DNA of 6,408 nt from an uncultured Porphyromonadaceae bacterium (GTDB lineage: Bacteria; Bacteroidota; Bacteroidia; Bacteroidales; Muribaculaceae): assembly GCA_947178565.1 (NCBI GenBank), contig CAMWYV010000071.1, positions 1 to 6,408 on the forward strand, given 5' to 3'. Shown piece after piece: positions 1-6,408 of this stretch (position 1 is its first letter; every line of letters starts with the position of its first letter). The notes under the pieces are model-generated. The model had not been told where the DNA came from. It saw nothing but the letters and a program-made list of their open reading frames with translations, and did no database searches. Both the position numbers and the translations under genes were made by a program.

Positions 1-1146
1 ATTATAGAAAATAACTTCAGTCCAGATATAAATTTTTCTGTTGTCTTTTGCAAAAGTGATATAACCGAGCGGATAATTTATAGCACGGAAAAGCACTCCG
101 AGTCCCATCCAGCGTATAAGACCGGTGATATTTTCAAATTGATGAGTGAGCAGCAGGCGTATGAGCAGCGGCGCTGTAAGTATCATGCCAATCACAATGG
201 GGGTGACAATATATGTGAGGAGAGTAATCTGCCGGTTGGCAAGATCACTGACATAGGAGTTGTCGGAAATATTTCTTGATAATCTCGGCAAGTAATCGAC
301 CGCCATGGCACTGAAAACGATGCCGACATATTGCATGGTGATGGAGTTTGCCGCCTGAAAGTACCCGCCATTTTCAATGTCGCCGAATGAGCGGATGAAA
401 AGATTGATAAAATAAACAGAACCGGTAGTGACAAGATTGCCGACAACCAGAATGAGCCCGAGGGAGAGGAGTTTCCGCACAAGCGGGCGATTGGATGAAA
501 GACTTTCTCTGTTTTTATGTGGGATACGGCATTTTTTTAGTGTATGTGAATAGAAAAAATACATTGCGGCAGACATACCGATAATAGCCGGAACAATGCC
601 GTTGATCCCAAATAACCAGTAGAGGGGTACTCCGATAAGAAGTCCAGCCAGTGCCGATACAAGTGATGCGCGTGAAAGTTTCCTGACCTCATGCAATCCT
701 TGAAGAACTGAGAGCTTTCCGGCAGCGGCAATCGAGAAGAATAGAGATAGTGACAGAAACATGAAGGAAACAGTGCTTGAATAGTTTCCGAATGTTATCC
801 GACTGAGCAGCGGAGAAAGGGCGAAGCATACAAGCGCACCGAATACGGCACTCCATAAGATAAGTTTAAGCGCAACAGTTATTACACGTGAAAACTGAGA
901 ATCATCCTGCCGGCTTGAAGAAATTTCCTTGACAATGGCGAGGTTGAGCCCGAGTGAGCCGAAAATCTGAACGGTACCTGTCGCTGAGTTAAACAGGGTA
1001 TTGATACCCATACCCTCAGGTCCCAGAAACATAGCCACGAGTTTACCGCGGACAAGAGTAATGAGTACCTGTAATATCTGTATTCCGCCAAAGAGGGATA
1101 TACCTTTGAGGATACTCTTGTCGCTATTGTCAATATTCTCCTCCAT
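1..1146 (-). CDS. Wzx-type O-antigen/capsule repeat-unit flippase, 3' end missing (left edge)
   Basis: An integral inner-membrane protein predicted to move undecaprenyl-diphosphate-linked oligosaccharide units from the cytoplasmic to the periplasmic face. The frame is open for 382 codons from the ATG at 1146 to base 1 with no stop, so the C-terminus lies off the left edge; the family usually runs about 420-500 residues, so perhaps 40-110 are missing. The N-terminus carries the hallmark amphipathic first helix and loop of the MATE-like polysaccharide transporters (QVLITLVRGKLVAMFLGPEG, residues 26-45, then MGINTLF). Hydrophobic segments follow at roughly 93-115, 124-143, 160-180, 183-199, 225-250, 270-285, 305-332 and 344-363. 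The start codon follows the aminotransferase TAA (1147-1149) with no gap, implying translational coupling. The nearest relatives by appearance are WzxE/O-antigen translocases. Family assignment is firm; the glycan carried is unknown. Confidence 0.88.
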   Translation of the reverse strand, partial: MEENIDNSDKSILKGISLFGGIQILQVLITLVRGKLVAMFLGPEGMGINTLFNSATGTVQIFGSLGLNLAIVKEISSSRQDDSQFSRVITVALKLILWSAVFGALVCFALSPLLSRITFGNYSSTVSFMFLSLSLFFSIAAAGKLSVLQGLHEVRKLSRASLVSALAGLLIGVPLYWLFGINGIVPAIIGMSAAMYFFYSHTLKKCRIPHKNRESLSSNRPLVRKLLSLGLILVVGNLVTTGSVYFINLFIRSFGDIENGGYFQAANSITMQYVGIVFSAMAVDYLPRLSRNISDNSYVSDLANRQITLLTYIVTPIVIGMILTAPLLIRLLLTHQFENITGLIRWMGLGVLFRAINYPLGYITFAKDNRKIYIWTEVIFYN

Positions 1147-2256
1147 TTACTCTTTGACTTGCCAGTTGTTTATCAGCTTTACGATTATGCGGGCTTCATC
1201 GGTAGTGAGAACAGGTGAGATCGGCAGAGAAAGCTCAGTGCGGTGAATATTTTCCGTAACAGGCAGTGACATTCTGCTCCATTGCGGCATACACTGCTGA
1301 TGATGCGGTGGAATAGGATAGTGTATGAGGGTCTGTACTCCGTTATCTTCAAGATATTTCTTCAATTCATCGCGATATGGCGTGAAAACGGGAAAGATAT
1401 GATATACATTCTGCCCTCGCGGAGCCTCTGACGGAATGGTTATCAACGGATTTCTGATGCCGTTGTTATAAATGTCTGCAATTTCCATTCTGCGTGCATT
1501 ATCTTCGTCAAGATACGGGAGTTTGATAGATAGAATCGCCGCCTGCATCTCGTCCAGCCGCGAATTACGCCCGATGTAGTCAAAGACGTATTTGGCAGAT
1601 GAACCGTAATTAGTCAGAGCGCGTACAGTCCGGGCAAGCTCGCCATCATTTGTGGTGACGGCTCCACCATCTCCGAGTGCTCCGAGGTTTTTACCCGGAT
1701 AAAAACTGTGAGCGGCAGCATTTCCGAGATTACCTGTGCGCTTTTCGCCAAATCTGCACCCGTGTGCCTGAGCATTGTCTTCAATGAGCAACAGGTTATT
1801 CCCGGAACATATATCGGCTATCTCCTGCGAATATGCGCATCTGCCATACAGGTGAACAATAATCAGGGCTTTGGTTTTATTTGAAATAGCGTCTTTGATT
1901 TTTCGCGGTGAAATCTGTAGGGTTTTGCGGTCCGGCTCGACAGGTACCGGAGTAAGCCCTGCCTGTATAACGGCTATGATTGTTGCAATGTAGGTATTTG
2001 CGGGTACAATAACTTCATCACCGGGAGCAAGTTTGCCGAGTTCAATATATGCCTTGAGAATCAGATATATGGCGTCCAGACCGTTTGCACACCCCACACA
2101 GAAGCCGGTGCCAATATATTCAGCAAATTTCCGCTCGAAGTTTTCAACCTCCGCTCCGAGAATATATTGACCTGAGGTAACAACACGATTTACGGCATCG
2201 GTGATTTCATCAGAGTGCAGCTCTGTGTTTTTTTTCAAATCAAGAAATTTAATCAT
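1147..2256 (-). CDS. DegT/DnrJ/EryC1/StrS-family sugar-nucleotide aminotransferase (FdtB/QdtB-like)
   Basis: A cytoplasmic PLP enzyme of 369 residues, the normal full length for the family. It is predicted to transfer an amino group from glutamate to the 3-keto group of a dTDP-3-keto-6-deoxyhexose. Visible features are the phosphate-side CANGLDA loop (56-62), PANTYIAT (85-92), the LIEDNAQAHG segment with the pyridine-nitrogen aspartate D160 and Q163, the Schiff-base lysine K189 in HSFYPGKNLG (183-192), NSRLDEMQAA (231-240), and the substrate-side HYPIPPHHQ (312-320). The NAQAHG wording is typical of the FdtB/QdtB/VioA branch. The ATG at 2256 gives the standard MIKFLDLKKN start and overlaps the ketoisomerase stop as ATGA (2253-2256); no Shine-Dalgarno is visible. 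The preceding ketoisomerase supplies a 3-keto substrate, which favours FdtB/QdtB over 4-aminotransferases such as VioA or WecE. Whether the product is Fuc3N or Qui3N cannot be read from sequence. Confidence 0.9.
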   Translation of the reverse strand: MIKFLDLKKNTELHSDEITDAVNRVVTSGQYILGAEVENFERKFAEYIGTGFCVGCANGLDAIYLILKAYIELGKLAPGDEVIVPANTYIATIIAVIQAGLTPVPVEPDRKTLQISPRKIKDAISNKTKALIIVHLYGRCAYSQEIADICSGNNLLLIEDNAQAHGCRFGEKRTGNLGNAAAHSFYPGKNLGALGDGGAVTTNDGELARTVRALTNYGSSAKYVFDYIGRNSRLDEMQAAILSIKLPYLDEDNARRMEIADIYNNGIRNPLITIPSEAPRGQNVYHIFPVFTPYRDELKKYLEDNGVQTLIHYPIPPHHQQCMPQWSRMSLPVTENIHRTELSLPISPVLTTDEARIIVKLINNWQVKE

Positions 2257-2900
2257 CGGAGGGATTTTCGCCGTTCTAAAAATTCGGGATATTCGCTGAT
2301 ATAGTCATCGGGATTGAACAGCTCTGATGCCAGCACCATACAAAGCGCATCGGGAGAGAACCTATGGAGTGTACGCCACACTCCAAGCTGAACTTCCACC
2401 GGCTTGCCGCCTTCAATAATTGTTGCGGTAGTCTGAGTGGTACCATTGTCAAGGTCAATATCAAATTTCCCCTGAAGAGCATAAATCATCTGTGATGTGG
2501 CGAAATGGGCATGATTTCCGCGACTTTTTCCTGTCGGAATTTCAGCCATGAAATATGCCCGGCGGGGTTTGAAAGGCAGGCTTAGTGAGGTGAGACCGTT
2601 GATTGGACCTGCCGACAAAATAATCAGAACGGTTTCAGCGGTTACTGTTAGTGGTAAAGATACCTGAGAGGAAACGAGCAGAGCGGTGTCTATGCCGGTT
2701 AATTTTTTTCCGGCAATAATTGTTTCTCCTTTCGGTGCCATTATAAGAGCCGATGCATCGAGGGAAATACTGTCCGGAATATCACCGCCAGACAAGAGAT
2801 AAACATCTCTGATTTCAAATGGCAGATGAGTCACTTCCTCAACAAAAGTAAGATTACCTCTGCTGTCGCGAAACTCCGGGAGATGAAACAGTTTGAACAT
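2253..2900 (-). CDS. FdtA/QdtA (WxcM-like) cupin sugar-nucleotide 3,4-ketoisomerase with extra N-terminal cupin half
   Basis: Predicted to convert dTDP-4-keto-6-deoxyglucose to a 3-keto-6-deoxyhexose, the substrate of the next gene product. The C-terminal half (about 105-215) is a recognisable WxcM/FdtA cupin: RRAYFMAEIPTG, RGNHAH (127-132, with the paired active-site histidines H130 and H132), GVWRTLHRFS (173-182) and the closing MVLASELFNPDDYISEY. The N-terminus opens with the family's own DSRGNLTFVEE strand (12-22) and LPFEIRDVYLL (26-36). It then continues through a poorly conserved stretch (about 37-104) with no HAH motif, before LPFKPRRAYFM (108-118) repeats the earlier phrase. At 215 residues it is about 75 longer than single-domain FdtA. 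The ATG at 2900 is the only ATG start available, since the frame upstream meets a stop at 2937-2939. It is probably the first gene of the polysaccharide operon. It could be a pseudo-dimeric bicupin or an FdtA with an insertion. Confidence 0.8.
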   Translation of the reverse strand: MFKLFHLPEFRDSRGNLTFVEEVTHLPFEIRDVYLLSGGDIPDSISLDASALIMAPKGETIIAGKKLTGIDTALLVSSQVSLPLTVTAETVLIILSAGPINGLTSLSLPFKPRRAYFMAEIPTGKSRGNHAHFATSQMIYALQGKFDIDLDNGTTQTTATIIEGGKPVEVQLGVWRTLHRFSPDALCMVLASELFNPDDYISEYPEFLERRKSLR

Positions 2901-2905
2901 CTTAG

Positions 2906-2938
2906 AAAAAAGACTGTGTCTAATGTGACACAGTCTTT
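2906..2938 (-). terminator. Intrinsic terminator of the etfA-acyl-CoA dehydrogenase operon
   Basis: A perfect 12-base-pair inverted repeat (2909-2920 pairing with 2927-2938) closes a six-base loop (2921-2926). Read on the minus strand, the 3' arm runs into six consecutive T residues (complement of 2906-2911), the classic Rho-independent layout. It begins 22 bases beyond the acyl-CoA dehydrogenase stop codon (2961-2963). On the plus strand the stem is followed by only three T residues and then AAA, so it should work mainly in the minus direction. Its T-run ends only five bases before the start codon of the ketoisomerase gene, which is unusual. Confidence 0.9.
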
Positions 2939-2960
2939 AAACGTAATATATATTGAATTA

Positions 2961-4661
2961 TTATGCTTTGTAAGCGTTGATCTGCTCCGGCTTGAAGTTG
3001 GCGATGAAGTCAGCGTGTTTGGTAACTTCAGCCTGTGCGAGTTTTGCATACACCTCAGCGGAGTGAGTGAATGAGTCATTGCGTGTGGCATCGCCGAGAA
3101 GGAGGTAGCTCATAATGATAACTCCAGCCATCTCAACGAGGCGACGTGCCATGAAGTCGGAGAATGCGGTATCGTTAGCCTCTACAACAGCCTTGACAGC
3201 CTCTTCATAGCGGGCAGTCATAGCAACGAGGGCATCTTTTACCCACTTGAGCTCGGGCTTAACTTCCTTGGCTTCATATTCCTTGATGAGGCTGAGGTAT
3301 GTGCCGGTGGTGACGTGACGAATCGCAGCCACAACCTGAAGCTGGGTAGTGCCTTCGTATATAGAGGTGATACGCGCGTCGCGATATATACGTTCGCAGG
3401 CATAGTCTTTCATGAAGCCGCTGCCACCGTGAATCTGGATGCAGTCATAGGTATTCTGATTGCAGTATTCACTACCCATTCCCTTAACGAGAGGAGTGCA
3501 GGCATCGGCGAGTTTGCTGTAATACTTGGCTTCTTTTCTTTCCTCGGGAGTGAGTGTGCGCTCTTTCGCGATATCATCATAGATTTTATAGACATCCACA
3601 AATCTTGATGTTTCGTAGAGTAGCGCGCGAGAAGCGTCAAGTTTAGCTTTCATCACAGCAAGCATCTCATAAACCGCCGGGAACTCAATGATAGCCTTGC
3701 CGAACTGCTTTCTGTCTTTTGCATAGGCGAGTGCCTCGCGATATGCTCTTTCGCTGATTCCGACGCTCTGGGCGGCGATGCCGAGACGGGCACCGTTCAT
3801 AAGTGCCATCACATACTTGATGAGACCGAGACGGGGTGAACCGCAGAGTTCTGCAGGTGCATTCTTATAGGTGAGTTCGCAAGTCGGTGAGCCTTTGATA
3901 CCCATTTTGTTTTCGATACGACGAACGTCAACACCGCCGTTGCGCTTGTCGTAGATGAACATTGAAAGACCGCGACCGTCTTTTGTCCCTTCTTCAGAAC
4001 GAGCGAGAACGAGGTGAATGTCGCTGTCACCGTTAGTGATGAATCGTTTTACACCGTTGAGCACCCATGTACCATCTTCTTTCTTTGTAGCTTTGAGCAT
4101 AACGCTCTGAAGGTCAGAACCTGCATCGGGCTCGGTGAGGTCCATAGACATAGTCTCTCCCTGACAAACACGCGGGATATATCTCTGTTTCTGATCTTCG
4201 TCAGCAAATTCGTAGATAGTCTCGGCGCAGTCCTGAAGTCCCCAAAGGTTTTCAAAACCGGCATCAGCACGGCTAACGATGTCAGCAGCCATGATGTAGG
4301 GAGTGATGGGGAAGTTGAGACCACCGAGACGGCGAGGCATCGCCATGCCCATGAGTCCTGCCTTTTTGCAGAGCTCAAGGTTTTCCTGAGTGCCGGCAGC
4401 ATAAGTTACTCTACCGTTTTCAACCTTTGGTCCATCGTGGTCAACGCTCTCGGCATTTTCAGCGATTTTACCTCCGCAGATATCACCGACAATTTCAAGA
4501 ACCTTGTCGTATGAATCCATAGCGTCCTCGAAGTTTACGGGTGCGTAGTCAAATTTTTCAGCATCGGTGTAGTTGCGTTCCTTCAGCTCTACGATTTTCT
4601 GCATCAAAGGATGAGAAAGGTGATGCTTGAGATCGGGATTATCAGTATAAAAATTAGCCAT
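2961..4661 (-). CDS. Long-form acyl-CoA dehydrogenase (FAD flavoprotein)
   Basis: A cytoplasmic FAD enzyme that introduces the alpha-beta double bond into an acyl-CoA and passes electrons to ETF, whose alpha subunit is encoded two genes upstream. It has 566 residues: an N-terminal helical domain (about 1-165), a middle beta domain starting with MSMDLTEPDAGSD (171-183, signature 1, flavin contact), a C-terminal helical domain with RKQFGKAI (317-324) and QIHGGSGF (409-416, part of signature 2), and IYEGTTQ (434-440), where E436 sits at the catalytic-base position known from medium-chain enzymes. An extra helical tail (about 465-566) matches the acetyl-CoA-dehydrogenase C-terminal-like extension of the 560-600-residue subfamily, so it is not a 380-residue butyryl-CoA dehydrogenase. 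The ATG at 4661 gives MANFYTDNPDLKHHL; the leader is A/T-rich with no Shine-Dalgarno. The gene starts 20 bases after the unknown-protein gene and ends 22 bases before the terminator. Chain-length preference cannot be read. Confidence 0.93.
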   Translation of the reverse strand: MANFYTDNPDLKHHLSHPLMQKIVELKERNYTDAEKFDYAPVNFEDAMDSYDKVLEIVGDICGGKIAENAESVDHDGPKVENGRVTYAAGTQENLELCKKAGLMGMAMPRRLGGLNFPITPYIMAADIVSRADAGFENLWGLQDCAETIYEFADEDQKQRYIPRVCQGETMSMDLTEPDAGSDLQSVMLKATKKEDGTWVLNGVKRFITNGDSDIHLVLARSEEGTKDGRGLSMFIYDKRNGGVDVRRIENKMGIKGSPTCELTYKNAPAELCGSPRLGLIKYVMALMNGARLGIAAQSVGISERAYREALAYAKDRKQFGKAIIEFPAVYEMLAVMKAKLDASRALLYETSRFVDVYKIYDDIAKERTLTPEERKEAKYYSKLADACTPLVKGMGSEYCNQNTYDCIQIHGGSGFMKDYACERIYRDARITSIYEGTTQLQVVAAIRHVTTGTYLSLIKEYEAKEVKPELKWVKDALVAMTARYEEAVKAVVEANDTAFSDFMARRLVEMAGVIIMSYLLLGDATRNDSFTHSAEVYAKLAQAEVTKHADFIANFKPEQINAYKA

Positions 4662-4681
4662 CTTGCTTTAATTTTTTAATT

Positions 4682-5395
4682 TTATTGCTTTGTTACAGTC
4701 ACTCCGATTACATAAAAATGCGGAGTATCCTTGAGAATATCTGACGACAAGTCAGGGGCTATTTCCGATTCACCACAGAAACGTATGACGTTGAATTTCT
4801 GATCGTACCAGGCTGATCCAAGGAGCACCAGCGGAGTAAATTCATTTTCTTTCCATAGGTTTGTGGTAAATGGACGGGTAGAATACCGGTAAAGCGGCGT
4901 GGGGCTACCTGGAAAGAATATGGGGTGAAGCTCGAGTTGAATTATTGTGCTACCCTGTTGGGGGAGGTTCACAGAAACACGAATATTCTTACCACCTTTG
5001 ATGTTGTCAGTTTCAGGAAGGAATCCGATGTTAATCTTCTCATCAGCTGTATATATGCCTTTTTCGGCATCATACATATCTTCTCTTTTAATACTATTGC
5101 GGTCTTCCTCACTAAACTCAGACAACATTGTGCGGTTGCTGAATGTACGGGGCCATCCCGATACATTGTCATTAATCAGGCTGTCTCCCTCATATTCGCG
5201 AACCGTCACGGTAATGGTGTATTGATTATCGATGAGGTCGGAAATATCAAATGAGTACAGCTCGTAGCCGGCGTCACGTAGAAGAGCCGCATAGTCGCTG
5301 AGTGTAGAGTCAACAGGTTTGAGTACATCCGCTTCAGCACTGACGGTAATCAGTGTTGTTAAAAGAAAAGCGAGAAGTTTAATGTGGACTGACAT
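4682..5395 (-). CDS. Exported protein of unknown function within the etf/acyl-CoA dehydrogenase operon
   Basis: I do not recognise the function. The 237-residue product starts with a Sec-type signal peptide: a short basic region (H4, K6), a hydrophobic core at about 7-18 (LLAFLLTTLITV), and a likely signal peptidase I site at AEA|D (20-23). There is no lipobox cysteine, so a periplasmic or secreted soluble protein is expected; a single cysteine (C207) is present. The mature part is rich in alternating hydrophobic/polar stretches suggesting beta strands (YTITVTVREY 59-68, NIRVSVNLP 137-145, TIIQLELHPIFF 150-161, HFYVIGVTVTK 226-236), with no helix-rich domain, catalytic motif or membrane anchor. 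It resembles the small signal-peptide DUF proteins common in Bacteroidales; DUF5041 is a guess from memory, unverified. Gaps of 9 bases to etfA upstream and 20 bases to the dehydrogenase downstream put it in their operon. That it is a real gene is well supported by its uninterrupted frame and coherent signal peptide. Confidence 0.8.
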   Translation of the reverse strand: MSVHIKLLAFLLTTLITVSAEADVLKPVDSTLSDYAALLRDAGYELYSFDISDLIDNQYTITVTVREYEGDSLINDNVSGWPRTFSNRTMLSEFSEEDRNSIKREDMYDAEKGIYTADEKINIGFLPETDNIKGGKNIRVSVNLPQQGSTIIQLELHPIFFPGSPTPLYRYSTRPFTTNLWKENEFTPLVLLGSAWYDQKFNVIRFCGESEIAPDLSSDILKDTPHFYVIGVTVTKQ

Positions 5396-5404
5396 AACAA
5401 AATA

Positions 5405-6408
5405 TTACTTGGAGTTTTTCTTGTAATATTTAATCAGTTTGGGAATAATATCTTCGGCATTTCCGGTGATTACATAGTCGGCAATATCGTTGATGGGAGC
5501 GTTCGGGTCATTGTTGATAGAGATAATCATGGCGCTATCCTGCATACCGGCGATGTGCTGAATCTGACCTGAAATACCGCACGCGATATAAAGTTTTGGA
5601 CGTACGGTCACACCGGTCTGACCGATCTGGCGGTCATGTTCAGTAAATCCGGCGTCAACAGCCGCACGGCTTGCACCAACCTCAGCTCCAAGTGTATCTG
5701 CAAGTTCAAAAAGAAGGTCAAAGTTTTCTTTAGAACCCATTCCGTAGCCACCGGCAACAATGATGGGTGAGTTTTTGATGTTAACCTTTGATTTTTCGAT
5801 GTGGCGGTCAATGATTTCCGCAACAAAATCCTCGGGTTTTACATATTTCTTAACGTCGAGGTTAACGACTTTGCCTTTGTGGTCTTTGTCGTGAATCTGC
5901 TTTTTCATCACACCTTCGCGCACTGTTGCCATCTGAGGGCGGCAGTCGGGGTTAACGATTGTAGCAACGATATTTCCACCGAATGCTGGACGAATCTGGT
6001 AGAGAAGGTTTTCGTATTCCTTGCCTGTCTTGGGGTCTTTGTGATTACCGATTTCAAGTGCGGTACAGTCGGCGGTGAGACCGCTGTGGAGACATGACGA
6101 AACACGGGGACCGAGGTCACGACCGATGCAGGTTGCACCCATGAGGCAAATCTGGGGTTCAATTTCCTTGAAGAGATTGATGAGCACGGATGCGTGGGGA
6201 TTTGAAGTGTAGGGGTAGAGTTTTTTATCCTCTACCTTATATACGGTGTCAGCACCGTACTTAATGATTTCTTTTTCAATATCCTTGAGGTTGTCCCCGA
6301 TAACTACCGCTTCGAGCTTAACACCGAGAGTGTTTGCGAGCTGACGACCTTTTGTGAGGAGTTCGAGGCTCACATCGGCTATCTTGCCGTCCTCATACTC
6401 ACAATATA
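5405..6408 (-). CDS. etfA: Electron transfer flavoprotein alpha subunit, 5' end missing (right edge)
   Basis: With the beta subunit it forms the soluble FAD heterodimer that accepts electrons from acyl-CoA dehydrogenases. The frame is open to the right edge: beyond the internal GTG at 6373 it continues upstream as YCEYEDGKIAD followed by VSLELLTKGR, the normal beginning of ETF alpha. Only a handful of residues are therefore missing, and GTG 6373 is an internal valine. Of 333 visible residues, the N-terminal nucleotide-fold domain covers about 1-205 (ICLMGATCIGRDLGPR, 86-101). The C-terminal FAD domain shows VAGGYGMGSKENF (217-229), GASRAAVDAGF (244-254 approx.), RQIGQTGVTV (259-268) and the family signature LYIACGISGQIQH (272-284) ending in ISINND. 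Length and domains are typical. The beta-subunit gene probably lies just off the right edge. Whether this ETF is bifurcating cannot be decided from alpha alone. Confidence 0.95.
   Translation of the reverse strand, partial: YCEYEDGKIADVSLELLTKGRQLANTLGVKLEAVVIGDNLKDIEKEIIKYGADTVYKVEDKKLYPYTSNPHASVLINLFKEIEPQICLMGATCIGRDLGPRVSSCLHSGLTADCTALEIGNHKDPKTGKEYENLLYQIRPAFGGNIVATIVNPDCRPQMATVREGVMKKQIHDKDHKGKVVNLDVKKYVKPEDFVAEIIDRHIEKSKVNIKNSPIIVAGGYGMGSKENFDLLFELADTLGAEVGASRAAVDAGFTEHDRQIGQTGVTVRPKLYIACGISGQIQHIAGMQDSAMIISINNDPNAPINDIADYVITGNAEDIIPKLIKYYKKNSK

Noticed and set aside
192..1133. Several short minus-strand open frames (192-482, 537-731, 882-1133)
   Set aside because: They are out-of-frame shadows of the flippase, whose own frame is open without interruption from 1146 to base 1.
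2276..2482. 68-codon minus-strand open frame inside the ketoisomerase gene
   Set aside because: It is an alternate-frame shadow; the ketoisomerase frame covers the region with conserved motifs and no frameshift is needed.
2938..2945. Possible Bacteroidetes -7 promoter element (TACGTTTA on the minus strand, against consensus TAnnTTTG) for the glycan operon
   Set aside because: It matches seven of eight consensus positions but no convincing TTTG-like -33 element stands at the right distance, and transcription from it would start inside the terminator stem. Kept only as a hypothesis.
4014..4514. 166-codon open frame on the plus strand
   Set aside because: It lies wholly antisense within the acyl-CoA dehydrogenase gene; its translation has no recognisable domain and it is explained by codon bias of the real gene.
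4662..4681. A/T-rich spacer with a weak AATT/poly-A symmetric pattern before the acyl-CoA dehydrogenase
   Set aside because: No G/C-containing stem is present, so it is not a terminator; A/T-rich leaders before start codons are normal in Bacteroidales.
6371..6373. GTG as the start codon of the ETF alpha gene
   Set aside because: The frame remains open upstream to the window edge and encodes residues that match the conserved ETF alpha N-terminus (YCEYEDGKIAD before VSLELL), so this GTG is an internal valine.

Overview
The window reads as chromosomal DNA of a Bacteroidales gut-type bacterium (Bacteroides or Muribaculaceae level; family not resolvable by eye). Pointers are the electron-transfer flavoprotein alpha subunit and long acyl-CoA dehydrogenase, which look closely Bacteroidales-like, the near absence of Shine-Dalgarno sequences before start codons, and A/T-rich leaders. 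All six genes lie on the minus strand, so transcription runs from the right edge to the left edge. Gene density is very high; the longest non-coding gap is 60 bases (2901-2960).

Right half (2961-6408): an energy-metabolism operon, in order of transcription etfA (ETF alpha, cut a few codons from its start by the right edge), a signal-peptide-bearing protein of unknown function, and a 566-residue acyl-CoA dehydrogenase. Gaps are 9 and 20 bases. ETF is the usual electron acceptor of acyl-CoA dehydrogenases, so etfA and the dehydrogenase form a functional pair; the exported protein between them is the odd member. The unit ends in a strong intrinsic terminator (2906-2938).

Left half (1-2900): a surface-polysaccharide operon that begins only five bases beyond the terminator's T-run. 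In order: a FdtA/WxcM-type cupin sugar-nucleotide ketoisomerase with an apparent degenerate extra cupin half, a DegT-family PLP aminotransferase of the FdtB/QdtB/VioA kind (ATGA overlap), and a Wzx-type lipid-linked oligosaccharide flippase (its ATG directly follows the aminotransferase stop; it runs off the left edge). The first two predict a dTDP-3-amino-3,6-dideoxyhexose (Fuc3N- or Qui3N-like) built into a glycan whose lipid-linked repeat the flippase exports. The expected N-acetyltransferase and glycosyltransferases are not in view and could lie beyond the left edge.

I see no RNA genes, CRISPR, insertion sequences or attachment sites. I do not see a clearly novel system. The most notable points are the bicupin-like ketoisomerase, the terminator pressed against a start codon at the junction of housekeeping and glycan genes, and the exported protein inside a flavoprotein operon.
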